A stretch of 23,937 nt of DNA. Source: Gemmatimonadota bacterium. Lineage in GTDB: Bacteria; Gemmatimonadota; Gemmatimonadetes; Gemmatimonadales; Gemmatimonadaceae. Numbering within the stretch: position 1 is the first letter of the stretch; each line of letters begins with the position of its first letter. The notes under the pieces were generated by a model. It saw nothing but the letters and a program-made list of their open reading frames with translations. It did no database searches and was not told the origin of the DNA. Location of the stretch: positions 1 through 23,937 of the forward strand of contig JADJAD010000002.1 of assembly GCA_016704465.1 (NCBI GenBank), in the 5' to 3' direction. Below, piece by piece: positions 1 through 10,825 of the stretch. The position numbers and the translations under genes are program-made.

Positions 1-2631
1 ACGACCACCCCGCCATAAATCACCGGATCGCGCGGCGACGTCTCAAAGAGCAGATCAGCCACCCGCACGCTGACCACCCACGATAAGTGGCGATCCCAAG
101 CGTGACGCCGGCAAGCGCCTGTCGCATCCCACTCCCCCCGACGAGTCGACGAACTGTCTGCTCGGCTCGCCCCGAGCACCATCCTGACGCCGATCTCGTG
201 TGAGCGCTGGGAAGACGTCATGCGCAACCCCGCTGTACAGTCCCAACGCCGCTACCACGACCCCAGGCACGCCGAAGAGCGTGAACATGGTCGCGCCGAG
301 TTTCCACGCTCAGAAGCTGCTGCCTCGAGAATCATCGATGCCGGGCGAACTTCGACGAATGGGAGCGTCGGCTCGGCGTCGAGTATCGCGCGCCGAACGT
401 CCCGGATCGCCGACTCCACCCTCCAACGAGCAGCGCACCATCAACGCTCTCATGTTCGGCGACCACTGACCGATTGGAAGGTAGTATTGCGCCGGTGCGT
501 CTTCGGTCATTTCGGTCATGCGCGCGTCCGGAACGACCCCCACTTGACGGTCGGCATGCAGCCGTCAAACTCCTGAACTCCGAAACACTGACCGATCGGC
601 TCGACGTTTGGGCCACAGGACGGCCGCCATTCTCTCGTTCACAATGGCGACCGGCATGCCTGCTTTCGGTCAGTATCCGAAAATCAACGTCCTCGAATGA
701 CCGGAGTCTGTAGCGCCCGGAAATAGTCGGTCGAGATGCCGTTCAAGTGCAGCCCTCCTCCCTTGATCAGCGGCAGAGTGTCACCGTTCAGGAGCACCGA
801 GTACGTCCATTGCGATTCGAATGGAACGGTGACGCTCTGTGCGACGGCCACCCCGCGAGGAAGTCGGCGAATTCTCTCCTCCATTCGCAGCCAGTGCGCT
901 TCGAACTCCTCAGGAGAGTTGACGGACTCGGAGCTCCGGCAGTAGCGAACTATCAGCTGCTCGGCAACGAATCCGAGGTCGGCGCTGGCGGCTCGCGCAA
1001 ATGACCAGACGAACAGTCCGGCCCCGATCATCAGCACAACGGACAGGGTTCCCTCGGGGACGGCAGGCATCAGTGCGCGCCGAGTGTCGGCGCCCGCCAC
1101 CCTCTCGGACTCCGGACTTGAGCGCGTCGGGACGGTCGTACGGGACGCGACGAATGCCGGAAGTGACCCAGCGGTCAGCGCCGAAAGTGGGGGCGGGCAG
1201 CGCGACGAGGACACCCTGCCGCGCGTCCACCACCTCCCCGTTCCACGGCATGTCCTTGAGCAGTGTGGCGCGCAGAAACGCGTCTCCCCATGTCGACAGC
1301 ACCGCGGCAGGCACGCCACCGCTCACCTCAAGCAGGAGCGTCTCGGTGACCGCGGCTCGCATCAGACGCGCCAGGCGGGAACGCCGAAGCGCGAGGTGCC
1401 CTGCCAGCTCTCACGCCGCCGACGCGTCGCGCGCACTCCGGGGGCAGGTTGGCCCACGTTCGCACAGGCGGCGACCGGGAGCACGACCGGCGATCACACC
1501 ACCAAGCCAGAGTGCGATGCGGGCCGTGACCGCGCCGTCCGGTCGCTTGGCTCACCCGCGATGGACCCGGCCACGACGGTGACCGCCGAGTCTCCCTTCG
1601 CGTTGGCGCGTTCGAAGTTCTACGGAGCGCTGGTCATCGCATGCCCGGCCTGTGTCGGCGTCCCGTCCGGCGCGCGACTGGCTTTGATCTGCAGCCAACG
1701 ATTGTTCACGTTGGTGCGCCCGCTGCCCCGATCCGCTCGTCGATCGCGGTTGGCATGGTGACAAACAGGTCGACCAGACTAGAGATCTCCTCCCACGAAG
1801 CCCGGCGAGGTAACGCCTACCGATGATCGTGTATGTCTTCCATCCAATCGGCACTGACTGACCGATCAGAAAGGCTGGGGAGCCGTAGTTAGCTGTAGCA
1901 TACTCGTGAGTCCCGACGGCGGTCAGGTCGGCCTCCTGCCTCCCATTCTCGGGGGCAAACAGTCGATCCTGTCCACGCCCGCACCCCGAGGATGGAGAAC
2001 AGGTTGGGCGTCCCCGAAGCTCACCTCGAGCTTGCGGGCCGCGCCCCCAGTTCCAGAGGAAACCAGACGTCACCCACCAAGCTCCGAGGGTCGCCCATGG
2101 GCGCGAAGTCGCCCCCCATGCTCTCGTACGCGGGAAAGCTCTGGCTCGTATGCGTCACCCGCCCAGATTTGGGGGACTCGCGCTGGAGGCAGAGCAGGAG
2201 AGCGAACCGTCATCGCGCACGTGTTGCGGGGCCGGTTGCAGCAGCCCGCGGTCGAGCACCCGAAACATCGTCGAGGTGGCCCCGATCCCCAGCGCGAGCG
2301 TTACGGCTCCTACCGCGGGCGAAGCCCAGTTCCCGCCGCAGCGATGCGCGCGCTGCGCGCGAGGTCCTGCCACCAGCCGCGCCAGAAGTCGCCGCACGGT
2401 GTTCGACGCCCCCTTGTCGGTCAAGCGTTCCCAGCGACTCGCGCACCCGCTCCACGTCGCCGAACCGCCGCTTCGCTTCGCGGCGAGCGTCGATCGAGCG
2501 ACATGCCGGCCGAGACCCGGTCACGTTCGGTCGCTTCGAGGTGATAGGCGATCTCCGCGTCGACGTCGGCGCGTATGCTCCCCGCGCCCCGGCAAACGAA
2601 TCAGGCGCCGTAGCCGTTCGGTGGGACGCAT
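1..2631 (-). CDS. ADOP-family (MacB/FtsX-like) ABC transporter permease, 3' end outside window, many frameshifts
   Basis: This is a large inner-membrane permease of the ADOP group, which carries two FtsX-like modules and probably couples to an ATPase encoded elsewhere. Pieces appear in order in different minus frames. The start reads MRPTERLRRLIRLPGRGEHT from an ATG at 2631. A cytoplasmic EAKRRFGDVERVRESLG segment follows near 2470, then the first transmembrane helix, VTLALGIGATSTMF, near 2300. Next come GQSVPIGWKTYTIIG near 1850, the mid-protein helix LSVVLMIGAGLFVWSF near 1040, and the periplasmic GISTDYFRAL near 720. The C-terminal helix FTLFGVPGVVVAALGLYSGV lies near 280, then HEIGVRMVLGAS and LLFETSPRDPVIYGG near position 20. 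Only a short C-terminal tail is missing at the window edge. A PadR gene sits directly upstream, a common arrangement for this family. Frames change at least six times, which I read as sequencing indels; a decayed gene is the alternative. Confidence 0.8.
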
Positions 2632-2639
2632 CCGTTGTC

Positions 2640-2972
2640 CCCTTCGGTCAGGTCGCGCCAGTACGCGCTGCACCGCGTTCACATCCCGCGAACCAGCGTT
2701 CCGTGCATACTTCCGAATTCGGCGCGGCCGGCGAGGTGAGCGTATGGAAAACTGCCCGCCGATTCTCATCGTTTACCCCCACTCGGCGGCCAGCCAGCCG
2801 CGGTGCTCCATGCGATGGAGCGCCGTGTAATTTTTTTATCCTCGACCTGCAGCTCATTCCACCGTGGTCCTGAGCGTAGCCAGTGCGCGACCCCATGCCC
2901 ATGTCGCGGACCCGGTGAAGCGCCTTGAGGATGAGGACATCGAGCGTGCCACAGGAGAAGATCGAGGCTCAT
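2640..2972 (-). CDS. PadR-family transcriptional regulator, frameshifted
   Basis: This is a small winged-helix DNA-binding protein of about 110 residues, the usual length for the short PadR regulators found before ADOP permeases. The start is an ATG at 2972 (MSLDLL). The next frame then gives GTLDVLILKALHRVRDMGMG, the hallmark N-terminal helix. Further on I read NELQVED, then HRMEHRGWL spread over two frames, then NDENRRAVFHTLT (the wing) and AVQRVLARP at the end. At least four frame changes are needed. The stop is uncertain and lies just before the permease ATG at 2631, so the two genes probably form one operon in which the regulator controls the transporter. The 259 bp upstream hold no gene I can recognise but include an AT-richer patch around 2990-3030 where a promoter would sit. 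Confidence 0.72.
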
Positions 2973-3231
2973 GGACCGGTCGAGGATCGAGAGGCGACTG
3001 GACTAACATGAAATGTTGAGGGTAAGTATTCAGGCCCGACCGCCGCCCGTCAGCGTCAACCCGGCGGACGGCGAGCCGACGCAAGACCTGAGTGAAGTCC
3101 GGCGAGGGCGAGGGGCCGGTGGTGGAGCACCGACCCTCCGGACCAATTCCAGACTGCCCCGAAAACCAGAGCAGGACCCAGTGGATCCTGCCAACCGACG
3201 CGGATCGGCGCGTTCGTGCGATGGCGTTCGA

Positions 3232-3730
3232 CTAGAACTTGGGAAAGAGCAGCCGCCCCACGGCACGAACCCCGCCACCGCAGCCGAGGCGAACCCCATG
3301 AAGATCGTTGCCGCACGGAAGCGCGCCGAGTTGCTGGCCGCCTTTCGGATCCGCACCGCACCGATATGCCCGAGGGCGATCGCGAACAGCATCACGACCA
3401 CGTGCTCGACGGCGAAGTAGCGCACGGGCGCGTTCTTCATGGTCGCTCCCGTAATACTTCGAGCGCGCCGCGAATAGGCAGGCTGACTCCGTAGAGGACG
3501 AGCCCGACGACGAACTGCAGCGAGAGGGTGTTCACGAACAGCTTGACCGCCCCGGCGTCGGCGCGTCGGTCCACACGGAGCCAGGACAGCCATCCGCGCC
3601 ACACGCGAAAGACGGCCCATACCCCCGCCGCCAAGACCAGCCACCTAACGATGTTGTGTGTTGCAAGCGGGGCGCTGTGCGCTGGCGGGGCGCAGAGGAT
3701 GGGAGTCCAGACCGGAGGCGGGCCCGACAT
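3232..3730 (-). CDS. Small four-helix membrane protein, cytochrome b-like family
   Basis: This is a predicted integral membrane protein of about 155-165 residues with four hydrophobic helices. Visible pieces are THNIVRWLVLAAGVWAVFRV (helix 1), LFVNTLSLQFVVGLVLYGVS (helix 2), RYFAVEHVVVMLFAIALGHI (helix 3) and RFRAATIFMGFASAAVAGFV (helix 4). The layout matches short proteins annotated as 'cytochrome b', known to me mainly from Bacteroidota, which share an HxxxRW start, an (Y/F)xVEH motif and a C-terminal PW...FP ending. His residues in THNIVRW and VEH could bind haem, but that is inference. The frame changes near 3440. A second shift in the GGGG run near 3255 restores the ending RLLFPKF and a TAG stop at 3232. 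The start is uncertain; the ATG at 3730 is one choice, and homology begins near 3690. It diverges from the M14 peptidase gene. Confidence 0.6.
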
Positions 3731-3878
3731 GGCCCGAGCGTGCGTCACCCGACCTCGCGGAAGCCGACTCCCCTCCAGCGCAATTTCCAACTCGCCCCGC
3801 ATTCCAGGGGTCGTCGCGAGGAACCGGCGATCGGGCTACATTCGCCCATCCCTGACCCCCTCCGCGAGTCTGATGCCT

Positions 3879-6554
3879 ATGTCGTGGTCCCCGACGCGCA
3901 GCGTTCGCCCTCGCCTTCCTGCTCTCGCCCCGCTGCGCTGGGTGCGCAGCACGCCTTTCTGCCGACGCCAACGGGCGATGCGACGCCGCCGTCCCGACTC
4001 CGCAGGCCGTGCTGGGCTATGCGCTCGGAGAGCAGCGGTTCACCCCCGCAGCGGCTCATCAGCCGCACCCATCAGCAGGCGGGTCGCGGCCACCTCTCGT
4101 CGCGTGCGCGTGGACACCGTGGCCCGCTCTCGTTCGAGGGACGGGAGATGTTCCTGCTCACGATCACCAGCGAAGGCCAGCCACGCGCGCCTCGCCGACA
4201 CATCCGGAGCCGACGCACGCCGCGTGGCCGACCCGCGCCAGCGCCGCGCCCGGCGAGATGGACGCCGCCATTGGGCGACTCCCGGCCATCGTCTGGCTCG
4301 CGCACTCGGTGCGCCACCGCGGTGAGGCCTCGGGCGTCGAGGCGGGGCTCGCCCTGCTCTACCAGTTGGCCGCCGGGACGGGCAGCGCCACCGCACGGCG
4401 CTGGACAGCACCGGTCGTGCCCCGAGTGATCCCAGCCAGAATCCGGACGGGCGCGAACGGCACACGCACGACGTGGAGCGCACCGGGAGCGCGCAGGAGC
4501 TCCTGACCGAACCCGGGGCGCTCAACAACAGCCAGTTCGTGGCCCGGCCCTTGCCCACCTCGCACTACTACTTCGACCTCAATCGCGACTGGTTCATCCA
4601 GTCGCATCCCGAATCGCGGGGGCAGGTGCAATCGTTCCTGAAGTGGTGGCCGCACGTCGCAGTCGACCTGCACGAGCAGGGATCGAGCGCCTCCTTCTGC
4701 GCCTTCGCCCGCCGCGCGAGCCGGACAACAAGAACAATCCGGCACACCTTCCCAAGTGGTTCGACATCTTCGCCGCCGCGCATGGCGCCGACTTCGACAC
4801 CGCGGCTGGTCGACCTTCCGCCGCGAAGGCTACGACTCGTTCTATCCCGGCTACGGGGAGGGATGGCCATGCTGACCGGGAGCGTGGGAATGCTCTCTTC
4901 GCGTCGGCGTCGTCGTGTCGGGCGGCGCGGTGCGACGCAGCGACGGGACGCTGCGCACGCTGCGACAGGCGGCGTGGGAGCATTACACCGCCGAGTGGGC
5001 GACCGTGCGCACCGCCGCCCGCCGCCGGGCAGAACTGAAGTGGGCGACTACGCGAAGTCGCGCGCCGACGCCATCGCGCGACACGCGCGTGGCCCGATGC
5101 GCGCAGTCGTGTTCTCGCGCGACGCGCAGGGACTTGCCGACTCGCTGGTGGTGAAGCTGCGGGACAACGGTATCCGGGTGTTGCGCCTGACGAACGACGT
5201 GACCCTCGCCGATGCGACCCCGTTCCGGGGCGGGCGGCAGCGCCGCTTCCGCGCGCGTGAGCGCCGGGAGCCCCGTCGTGGACTTTGCCCAGCCGCAAGG
5301 ATACACAGCCAAGGCGTTTACTCGGCCGCGACGCCGAGCTGGACCTCGAACCCCGTCGCCATCGAACTGGCGATGCGCCGTGCGGGCGAGGCGACCGGTT
5401 CTACGACATCACGGCACGAGTCACTCCCCCTCGCGTCGGCTGCGGTCATGGTGGACGCGCAGCCTCCCCGCCGAGGCCGTCGCGTTCGGCTATTTTTGGC
5501 ACGTCACGCGATGTCGCCCGCGGCGCGCTGCCCGTTACGGCTTCGCCTTCGAGCCCGGGGGCGAGTCCGGCGCGCGACTGCTTTCGCCTCGCTGCTCCAC
5601 GCGACTCCGGTGCGCGTCTGGCATGCGCCCAAGTCGTTCTCCAGCGGCGGCGTGCGCTTTACCCGAGCGCCTTCGTCGTCAGGTCGCCCCGAATCGCGAT
5701 GACATTGCCCGATCTCGTCGCCGCGCTCGCGACCAGCGCCGGCGCGCGCACGTCTACCCCATCGCCTCGGCGAGAGGTCGACGAAGGGACCGACACGGGG
5801 AGCAACTCGGTCGTCCCGATCATGCCGCCACAGGTCGCCCTGCTCGGCGGCTCGCCCGTCAGCGGCAACGCCTTCGGCTTCGCTTGGTAATGCCCTCGAC
5901 CAGCGCCCACCCATCACCACCACCCCGGTCGATGCCGGCTTCGTCGCGGGCGGCAGGCTCGACCGGATTACGGTGCTCGTCACGTGCCTGCCGTCCACTC
6001 CCGCCGCCGCGCTCGACCGTGCCACAGGTGACGGCGGCGGCAGGACGCGACAGACCGACTGGGTGCGAAACGGCGGCGTGCTCATCACGCTCGACGGGCG
6101 CCACGGCGTGGGTCGCGCAGGAGAAGGTCGGGCTCGTCCGCACCCGGGTACAGCGCGATTCTGCTTGCGCGCCGATTCCCACCGGCGGTGCCCGCTTCGG
6201 CATCGCTCCCCAGCGTCTGGCTCGCGCCACCTTCGACACGCTGTCACCGATCGTGGCGGGCGTGGCGGCCGGGGACATTGCGTCTTCGCCAATTCTGACC
6301 GCATCCTGTCCGTGCCGAAGGACCTGCGCGCCGGCAGGCGTCGATTGGCTTTGCCCGGAGAACCAGGTGCGGCTCGCACGGGGTACTTCTGGCCCGAGAT
6401 GCCCGCTGAGTCGCGCTGTCGCCGTACCTCTGGACCGAGCGGGCCGGGCGCGGACGCGGCGTGATCGCACTTGCCCATGACCCGGTGTATGCGACCTGTA
6501 TACGCGGGCTGCTGCCGTGTTCACCAATGCCGTCCTGCTGGAGGGACCTGCTAG
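3879..6554 (+). CDS. Secreted M14-family zinc carboxypeptidase, about 890 aa, many frameshifts
   Basis: This is a predicted exported metallocarboxypeptidase that removes C-terminal residues from peptides. A signal peptide is seen as FALAFLLSP followed by AALGAQHAFLPTPTG (3906-3980). The catalytic domain shows VWLAHSV...GEASGVEAGL, where the HxxE zinc pair lies at about 4315-4326. It continues with LPTSHYYFDLNRDWFIQSHP (from about 4553) and HVAVDLHEQGSSASF, whose His codon at 4671-4673 is the third zinc ligand. Also visible are GYDSFYPGYGEGW and MLTGSVGMLF. The long C-terminal part contains VVFSRDAQGLADSLVVKLRD, VVDFAQPQGYTAKA, GGVLITLDG and a last segment RGVIALAHDPVYATC then FTNAVLLEGP. This resembles the large M14 proteins with a C-terminal glutamine-amidotransferase-like region. 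The stop is TAG at 6552-6554, directly before the ATG of the next gene. At least eight frame changes occur. The start (ATG 3879, MSWSPTR) is approximate. Confidence 0.75.
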
Positions 6555-7111
6555 ATGTCAGCCACCGGTCGCGCGCTGTGCATCCGATGCTGGCCCTGGT
6601 CGGCGTTGCGCTCACCACTGCCCCTGCTCGCCGCACAGCGCCCTCTGCGCCTGATCCGTCAAGCTTCGCGCATCGCCGACGCAGGTCGCGCTCGACACCG
6701 TAGCCCTCGCGCGAGATGGTCCCCGCCACCCCGGCGGAGACCTTCGCGGCGCTGCGCGCGCCGTGTACGAAGAACTCAAGATCCCGCGAACGGTCGATGA
6801 CTCGGCCCACGGGCCAGCTCGGCACGCTCCGGCCCTTGCGCACGTCCTCTCGCCAGCAGGCGCATGGCGGCCTACCTGAACTGCGGCTCGGGGATGACCG
6901 GGGCGTACGCCGACTCTGGCGGATTACAATGGGCATCGCGTCGTTGTGCGCACCGCCAGGGACGGATCGACGACGGTCGCCACCGGCTTTGTCGCACAGG
7001 CCGACGACATGGACGGGGCAACGAAGGAGCCCATCATGTGCGGATCCACCGGCGTGCTCGAGACGCGCATCGCCTCGAGGGTCAAGCGAGCGCACCGCGA
7101 CCGGACGTTAG
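6555..7111 (+). CDS. Exported protein of unknown function (about 185 aa), frameshifted
   Basis: I do not recognise a named family. The start can be ATG 6555, which touches the preceding stop, or ATG 6588 (MLALVGVALTTAPA), which begins a clear hydrophobic signal segment. Reconstructed pieces are VALDTVALAR, MVPATPAETFAALRA, VYEELKIPRTVDDS, then RMAAYLNCGSGMTGAYADS, WRITMGIASLV, RTARDGSTTVATGFVAQADD and PIMCGSTGVLETRIASRV. Two cysteines in the contexts LNCGSG and IMCGSTG look conserved by eye and could form a disulfide after export. The last frame stops at TAG 7109-7111. It lies immediately behind the M14 gene with no gap, which suggests co-transcription and possibly a shared extracytoplasmic role; that is inference. 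It is convergent with the next gene, whose TAA uses the same bases. At least four frame changes occur. Confidence 0.55.
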
Positions 7112-8788
7112 GCGAGGACAGGCACCGCATGTCGGCCACCAGGGCGTCGGCGGTGAGCGGATGGCCCACGAAGTCGCGCAAGACGTCCCGCGTGGGGCGC
7201 GAGCGGCCGAAGCTGATAGAGATGGTCCGAGAGCCAGTCGTACATCTTCTTGTCCGGCCGATAGAACGGCCTCGTTCCTGCCGCACGCGCACGCAGCTCG
7301 GCGGTCACCATGGCCCCGATCGCATAATTCATCATGTAGCCCGGCGATTCGACCAGCTGGCCGCGCATGGCCCACCACCCCCACTCGGGATGCGGGAGGA
7401 TGTGAAGATACTCGCTGGTGATCGCCGCCCACTCGGCGTTCGGATCGCGCACCCGGGATCGTCATGCAATCGCAGCTCCAGCAGCGCCCACGCCACGTCC
7501 ATCGCGATGGAGGCGTATTTGTCGCGCAGCGAGGCTGGGAGCCGGTGCCGCCGCGCCGAGACAAGCGCGCCTGCCAATCCGGCTCGTACGCCTCGAGCGC
7601 CAGCAGGATCCCTAGCGCCTCGGTGAAGGGGGTCGCTGTCCGACCAGTCAGCAAGGCTGGGCGCCCTGCGCTCACGTGGATCGCGTGCCCCGTCTCGTGC
7701 AGCAGCTCGACCAGGTTGTCGAATCCTCCCACGCGATGGGTCGCAAAGATCCACCCCCGCTGTCGCCATAGTCGCCGCGCCGCTTGCGGGCCGCCTTGCC
7801 TGAACTGGGGTGAAGGCCACCGGCGTCTTGCCGTCGCGCGGCTCCAGGTCGTAACGAATGCCGAGCGTCGTCGGGTCAGCCCCCTGGTCGCGATAGAAGC
7901 GGTCGTTGATCTCGCGGAGCGCGGCCACGTTGATGCGCGGCGAGAGCGTGCGGCTGGCGGCGCCGTTCTCGTAGTACCAGTCCCACGGCTCGAGCAGGGT
8001 GGCCGGCGTGTGGAACGCCAGGCGCGCAGGATGCGCGCCAGGGTGGAGTCCGTGCGGGCGGGGTCGAGCCCCAGCGAACGCGCCGCCGCGGTGACTGGAG
8101 AGCCCGTCGTCTTCCACTGCGCAGCGCTGAGCGGAAGGAGCGTACGATACGGCGAGCTCGCTGAGCCGTCGCCGGTTACGGACTGCCAGAGTGGTTGCAG
8201 GGAGAGAAAGAGGGCACGGCGCGCCGCACTCGACGGTTCGCTCCCGATGCGGCCGAGCACGGTGAGTCTGTCGGCCGTATCGGTCGGCGTGACTACCGGC
8301 GGGCGGCCGCCCCAGCAGGCGTACGCATATATGGGCCGTGAGCTGCTCGAGCGCGCTGTCGCCGTTCGCCAGCCGGGCTGGTACCTCGCCGCACCGGGTC
8401 GGGGTCAGCGTCGTCCCCTCTGCGCTCGGCGTCTCGACGGACGCCGACTCCGCAAGTGCTGCAGCATGGCGGCGACCGCACGCTGGTCCTCCCCGCCCAA
8501 TGCGGACCCGTCCAGCGCCTCAGCCCCCTCCGTCAGCCGCTCCCTGAGCGCCGGTGTGCGCGGCGCATGTCGTCGAGGGAGACACCGCGCGAGGTTCGCT
8601 CCACCTGTGCATCGGTGATGTAGATCTGGAAGTAGAGGTCGCGGGTATCGGCATATTGGCTGTCGAGGCGTCCCAACCGTTCCGGAGACGGTTCCCCCAA
8701 GCGGCGGTACGGGGGACTGGATACAGGCGCCGACAAGGAGAATCGGGAGGTACGCGTGCAATGCCCGACGCACCCCTCGACGGCTCAC
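7108..8788 (-). CDS. Lipoprotein zinc metallopeptidase with HETGH motif (M3-like, gluzincin), frameshifted
   Basis: This is a predicted membrane-anchored peptidase of about 560 residues. The start is taken as GTG 8788, giving SRRGVRRALHAYLPILLVGAC, a signal peptide with a VGAC lipobox. The mature N-terminus holds RLDSQYADTRDLYFQIYITD and GVSLDDMRRA. The catalytic helix NLVELLHETGHAIHVSA has its HExxH at 7676-7699. About 28 residues later comes PFTEALG, whose Glu is the likely third zinc ligand. The C-terminal half reads ASIAMDVAWALLELRLHDDP, PEWGWWAMRGQLVESPGYMM, NYAIGAMVTAELRARA and TRDVLRDFVGHPLTADALVA. The order and spacing suggest clan MA gluzincins related to M3 oligopeptidases, but I am not certain of the exact family. 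Frame changes include one in a run of G near 8705-8712. Only 40 bp separate this start from the divergent acyl-CoA dehydrogenase start. Confidence 0.68.
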
Positions 8789-8828
8789 GCTATTTTGCGA
8801 CTGCCTCTCACGCTCACAGGTTGCGCTC

Positions 8829-10622
8829 ATGCCGACGTACCGTGCTCCAGTCGATGATTTCCGGTTCATCCTGACGGAACTCTACGATGCTTCGCAGCTC
8901 ACTGCATACCAGGCGTACGCCGACATCTCGCCCGACCTCATGATGTCGATCGTGGAGGAAGCGGGAAAGTTCTGCGAGGGAAGTCCTGGCCCCCATCAAC
9001 GCCTCGGGCGATGCCGAGGGTGTACGTGGGAGCAGGGCGTGGTGCGCACACCGTCGGGATTCAAGGGAGGCGTTCAGGGCCTACGCCGACGGTGGATGGA
9101 TCGGCCTCGCCTCCGATCCTGAACACGGCGGCCAAGGGCTCCCCCTGACGCTGCGTTTTGTCGTGGACGAAATGGTCGTCGGGTCGAACCTGTCGTTCGC
9201 GATGTACCCGGGGCTGTCGCAGGGGGCGATCGACGCGATCCACACCCACGGCAGCGAGGAGCAGAAGGCGTTTTACCTCCCGCGCCTCGCCAGCGGTGAG
9301 TGGACCGGGACCATGTGCCTGACGGAGGCGCACGCCGGGACCGACCTGGGGATCATCCGGACCAGGGCCCGGCAACTGGACGACGGCACCTATCGGGTCA
9401 CCGGCCAGAAGATCTTCATCACCGCCGGGGAGCACGACCTGACGGCGAACATCTGCCACCTGGTGCTGGCCAAGCTGCCCGGGGCGGCTGAGGGGACGCG
9501 TGGGATCTCGATGTTCCTCGTCCCGAAGTTCGTCCCCAACACCGACGGCTCGTTAGGCGCGCGCAACGGCGTCACCTGCGGGTCGATCGAGCACAAGATG
9601 GGAATCAAGGGATCGGCGACCTGCGTCATCAACTTCGACGAGGCCGTCGGCTACCTGGTCGGCGACGAGGGCAAGGGGGATGCGGGCCATGTTCACGATG
9701 ATGAACTCGGCACGACTCGGCGTGGGCATCCAGGGTTGGGGCTGGCGACTGCGTCGTATCACAACGCCGTGACCTACGCCCGCGAGCGGCAGCAGGGGCG
9801 CTCGCTGTCCGGGGTGAAGAACCCGAGGGTGAGGCCGACCCCATCATCGTGCACGCCGAGACGCGGCGCAGCCTGCTGGCCATGCGCGCCTTCATCGAGG
9901 GGGCGCGGGCGCTGTCCACGTGGACGGGGATGCTGATTGACCAGGAGCTGCTCGATCCCGACGCGGCCAAGCGTGCCGAGGCGGCCGACCTGGTCGCCCT
10001 GCTCACCCCGATCATCAAGGCGCTGTTCACCGACCTTGGCTTCGAGAGCACCAACATCGGGCTGCAGCTCTACGGTGGGCACGGCTACATCCGGGAGTGG
10101 GGGATGGAGCAGTTCGTGCGCGACGCGCGCATCGGGCAGATCTACGAAGGGACCAACCATATCCAGGCCCTCGACCTGGTCGGCCGCAAGCTCGCCGAGG
10201 GCGATGGACGACTGGTGCGCCGCTTTGCCGAAGTGGTTGCCGCTGAGCTGCAGGCCTCGGGCGAGCTCCCCGCACTGGCCATGCACGTGCAGGCGCTGGC
10301 CGATGCGATCGGGGCGCTGCGGCGCGCCACCGCGTGGCTGGCCGGGCAGGCGACGGGCAACGCCGACGAACTGGGCGCGGCCGCCAACGAGTACCTGCGC
10401 CTGTTTGGCTATGTCGCGTTAGGACACCAGTGGCTGCGCACGGCGCGTGTGGCACAGGAGCGACTGGCATCGGGCGGGGCGTTTCCTGCGGTGCACTACG
10501 AGGCCAAGCTGGCCACGGCACAGTTCTACTTTGCGCGGGTCATGCCGCAGGTGCATGCGCTGCATGCGTCGATTACGGCGGGGGCAGGGGCGATTCTGGC
10601 GTTTCCGATGGAGGCGTACTGA
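8829..10622 (+). CDS. Acyl-CoA dehydrogenase, DmdC-like subfamily (about 597 aa), frameshifted
   Basis: This is a cytosolic FAD-dependent enzyme that introduces a trans-2,3 double bond into an acyl-CoA. Its length fits the long subfamily with an extra C-terminal domain, which includes 3-methylmercaptopropionyl-CoA dehydrogenase DmdC; the true substrate cannot be told here. The N-terminal domain reads YRAPVDDFRFILTELYDASQ and YADISPDLMMSIVEEAGKF. The middle domain reads MCLTEAHAGTDLGIIRTRA (from about 9315), TGQKIFITAGEHD and GSIEHKMGIKGSATC. The C-terminal helical domain has LQLYGGHGYIREWGMEQFVR and QIYEGTNHIQALDL, where the Glu of YEGTN at about 10143 is the expected catalytic base. The last 130 residues are the subfamily's extra domain. 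Frames break near 8985, 9020-9070 and 9125-9150. An extra G at 9675-9679 is compensated near 9733, and another break lies at about 9830. The ATG at 8829 has no strong ribosome binding site. Confidence 0.85.
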
Positions 10623-10811
10623 CCCGGGGACCGGCGCGGGACGCAACGCGAGCGGCGAGCGGTGGCGCACGGGCCGCCTACGACCGGCGGTCAGGTGTCG
10701 ACCCGCGCCGACACATGGTAGGTTGCACGCACCGAGTGGAGGGCCCCGCGCACGTCGCGGAGCGTCACGTTCCGCCTTGGGAGCGTCGCGCTACGTGAGC
10801 GGCAGGGGCTC

Positions 10812-10818
10812 AAAGGAG
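10812..10818 (+). promoter_or_regulatory. Ribosome binding site of the cupin gene
   Basis: AAAGGAG lies 7 bases before the ATG at 10826 and fixes that start. No better upstream start exists in this frame. Confidence 0.7.
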
Positions 10819-10825
10819 AGCCGAC

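Noticed and set aside
1..2972. A cluster of pseudogenes at the left end
   Set aside because: Conserved motifs persist in the right order and spacing in PadR and the permease. Breaks are single-base and frame-restoring, as in the intact-looking genes to the right.
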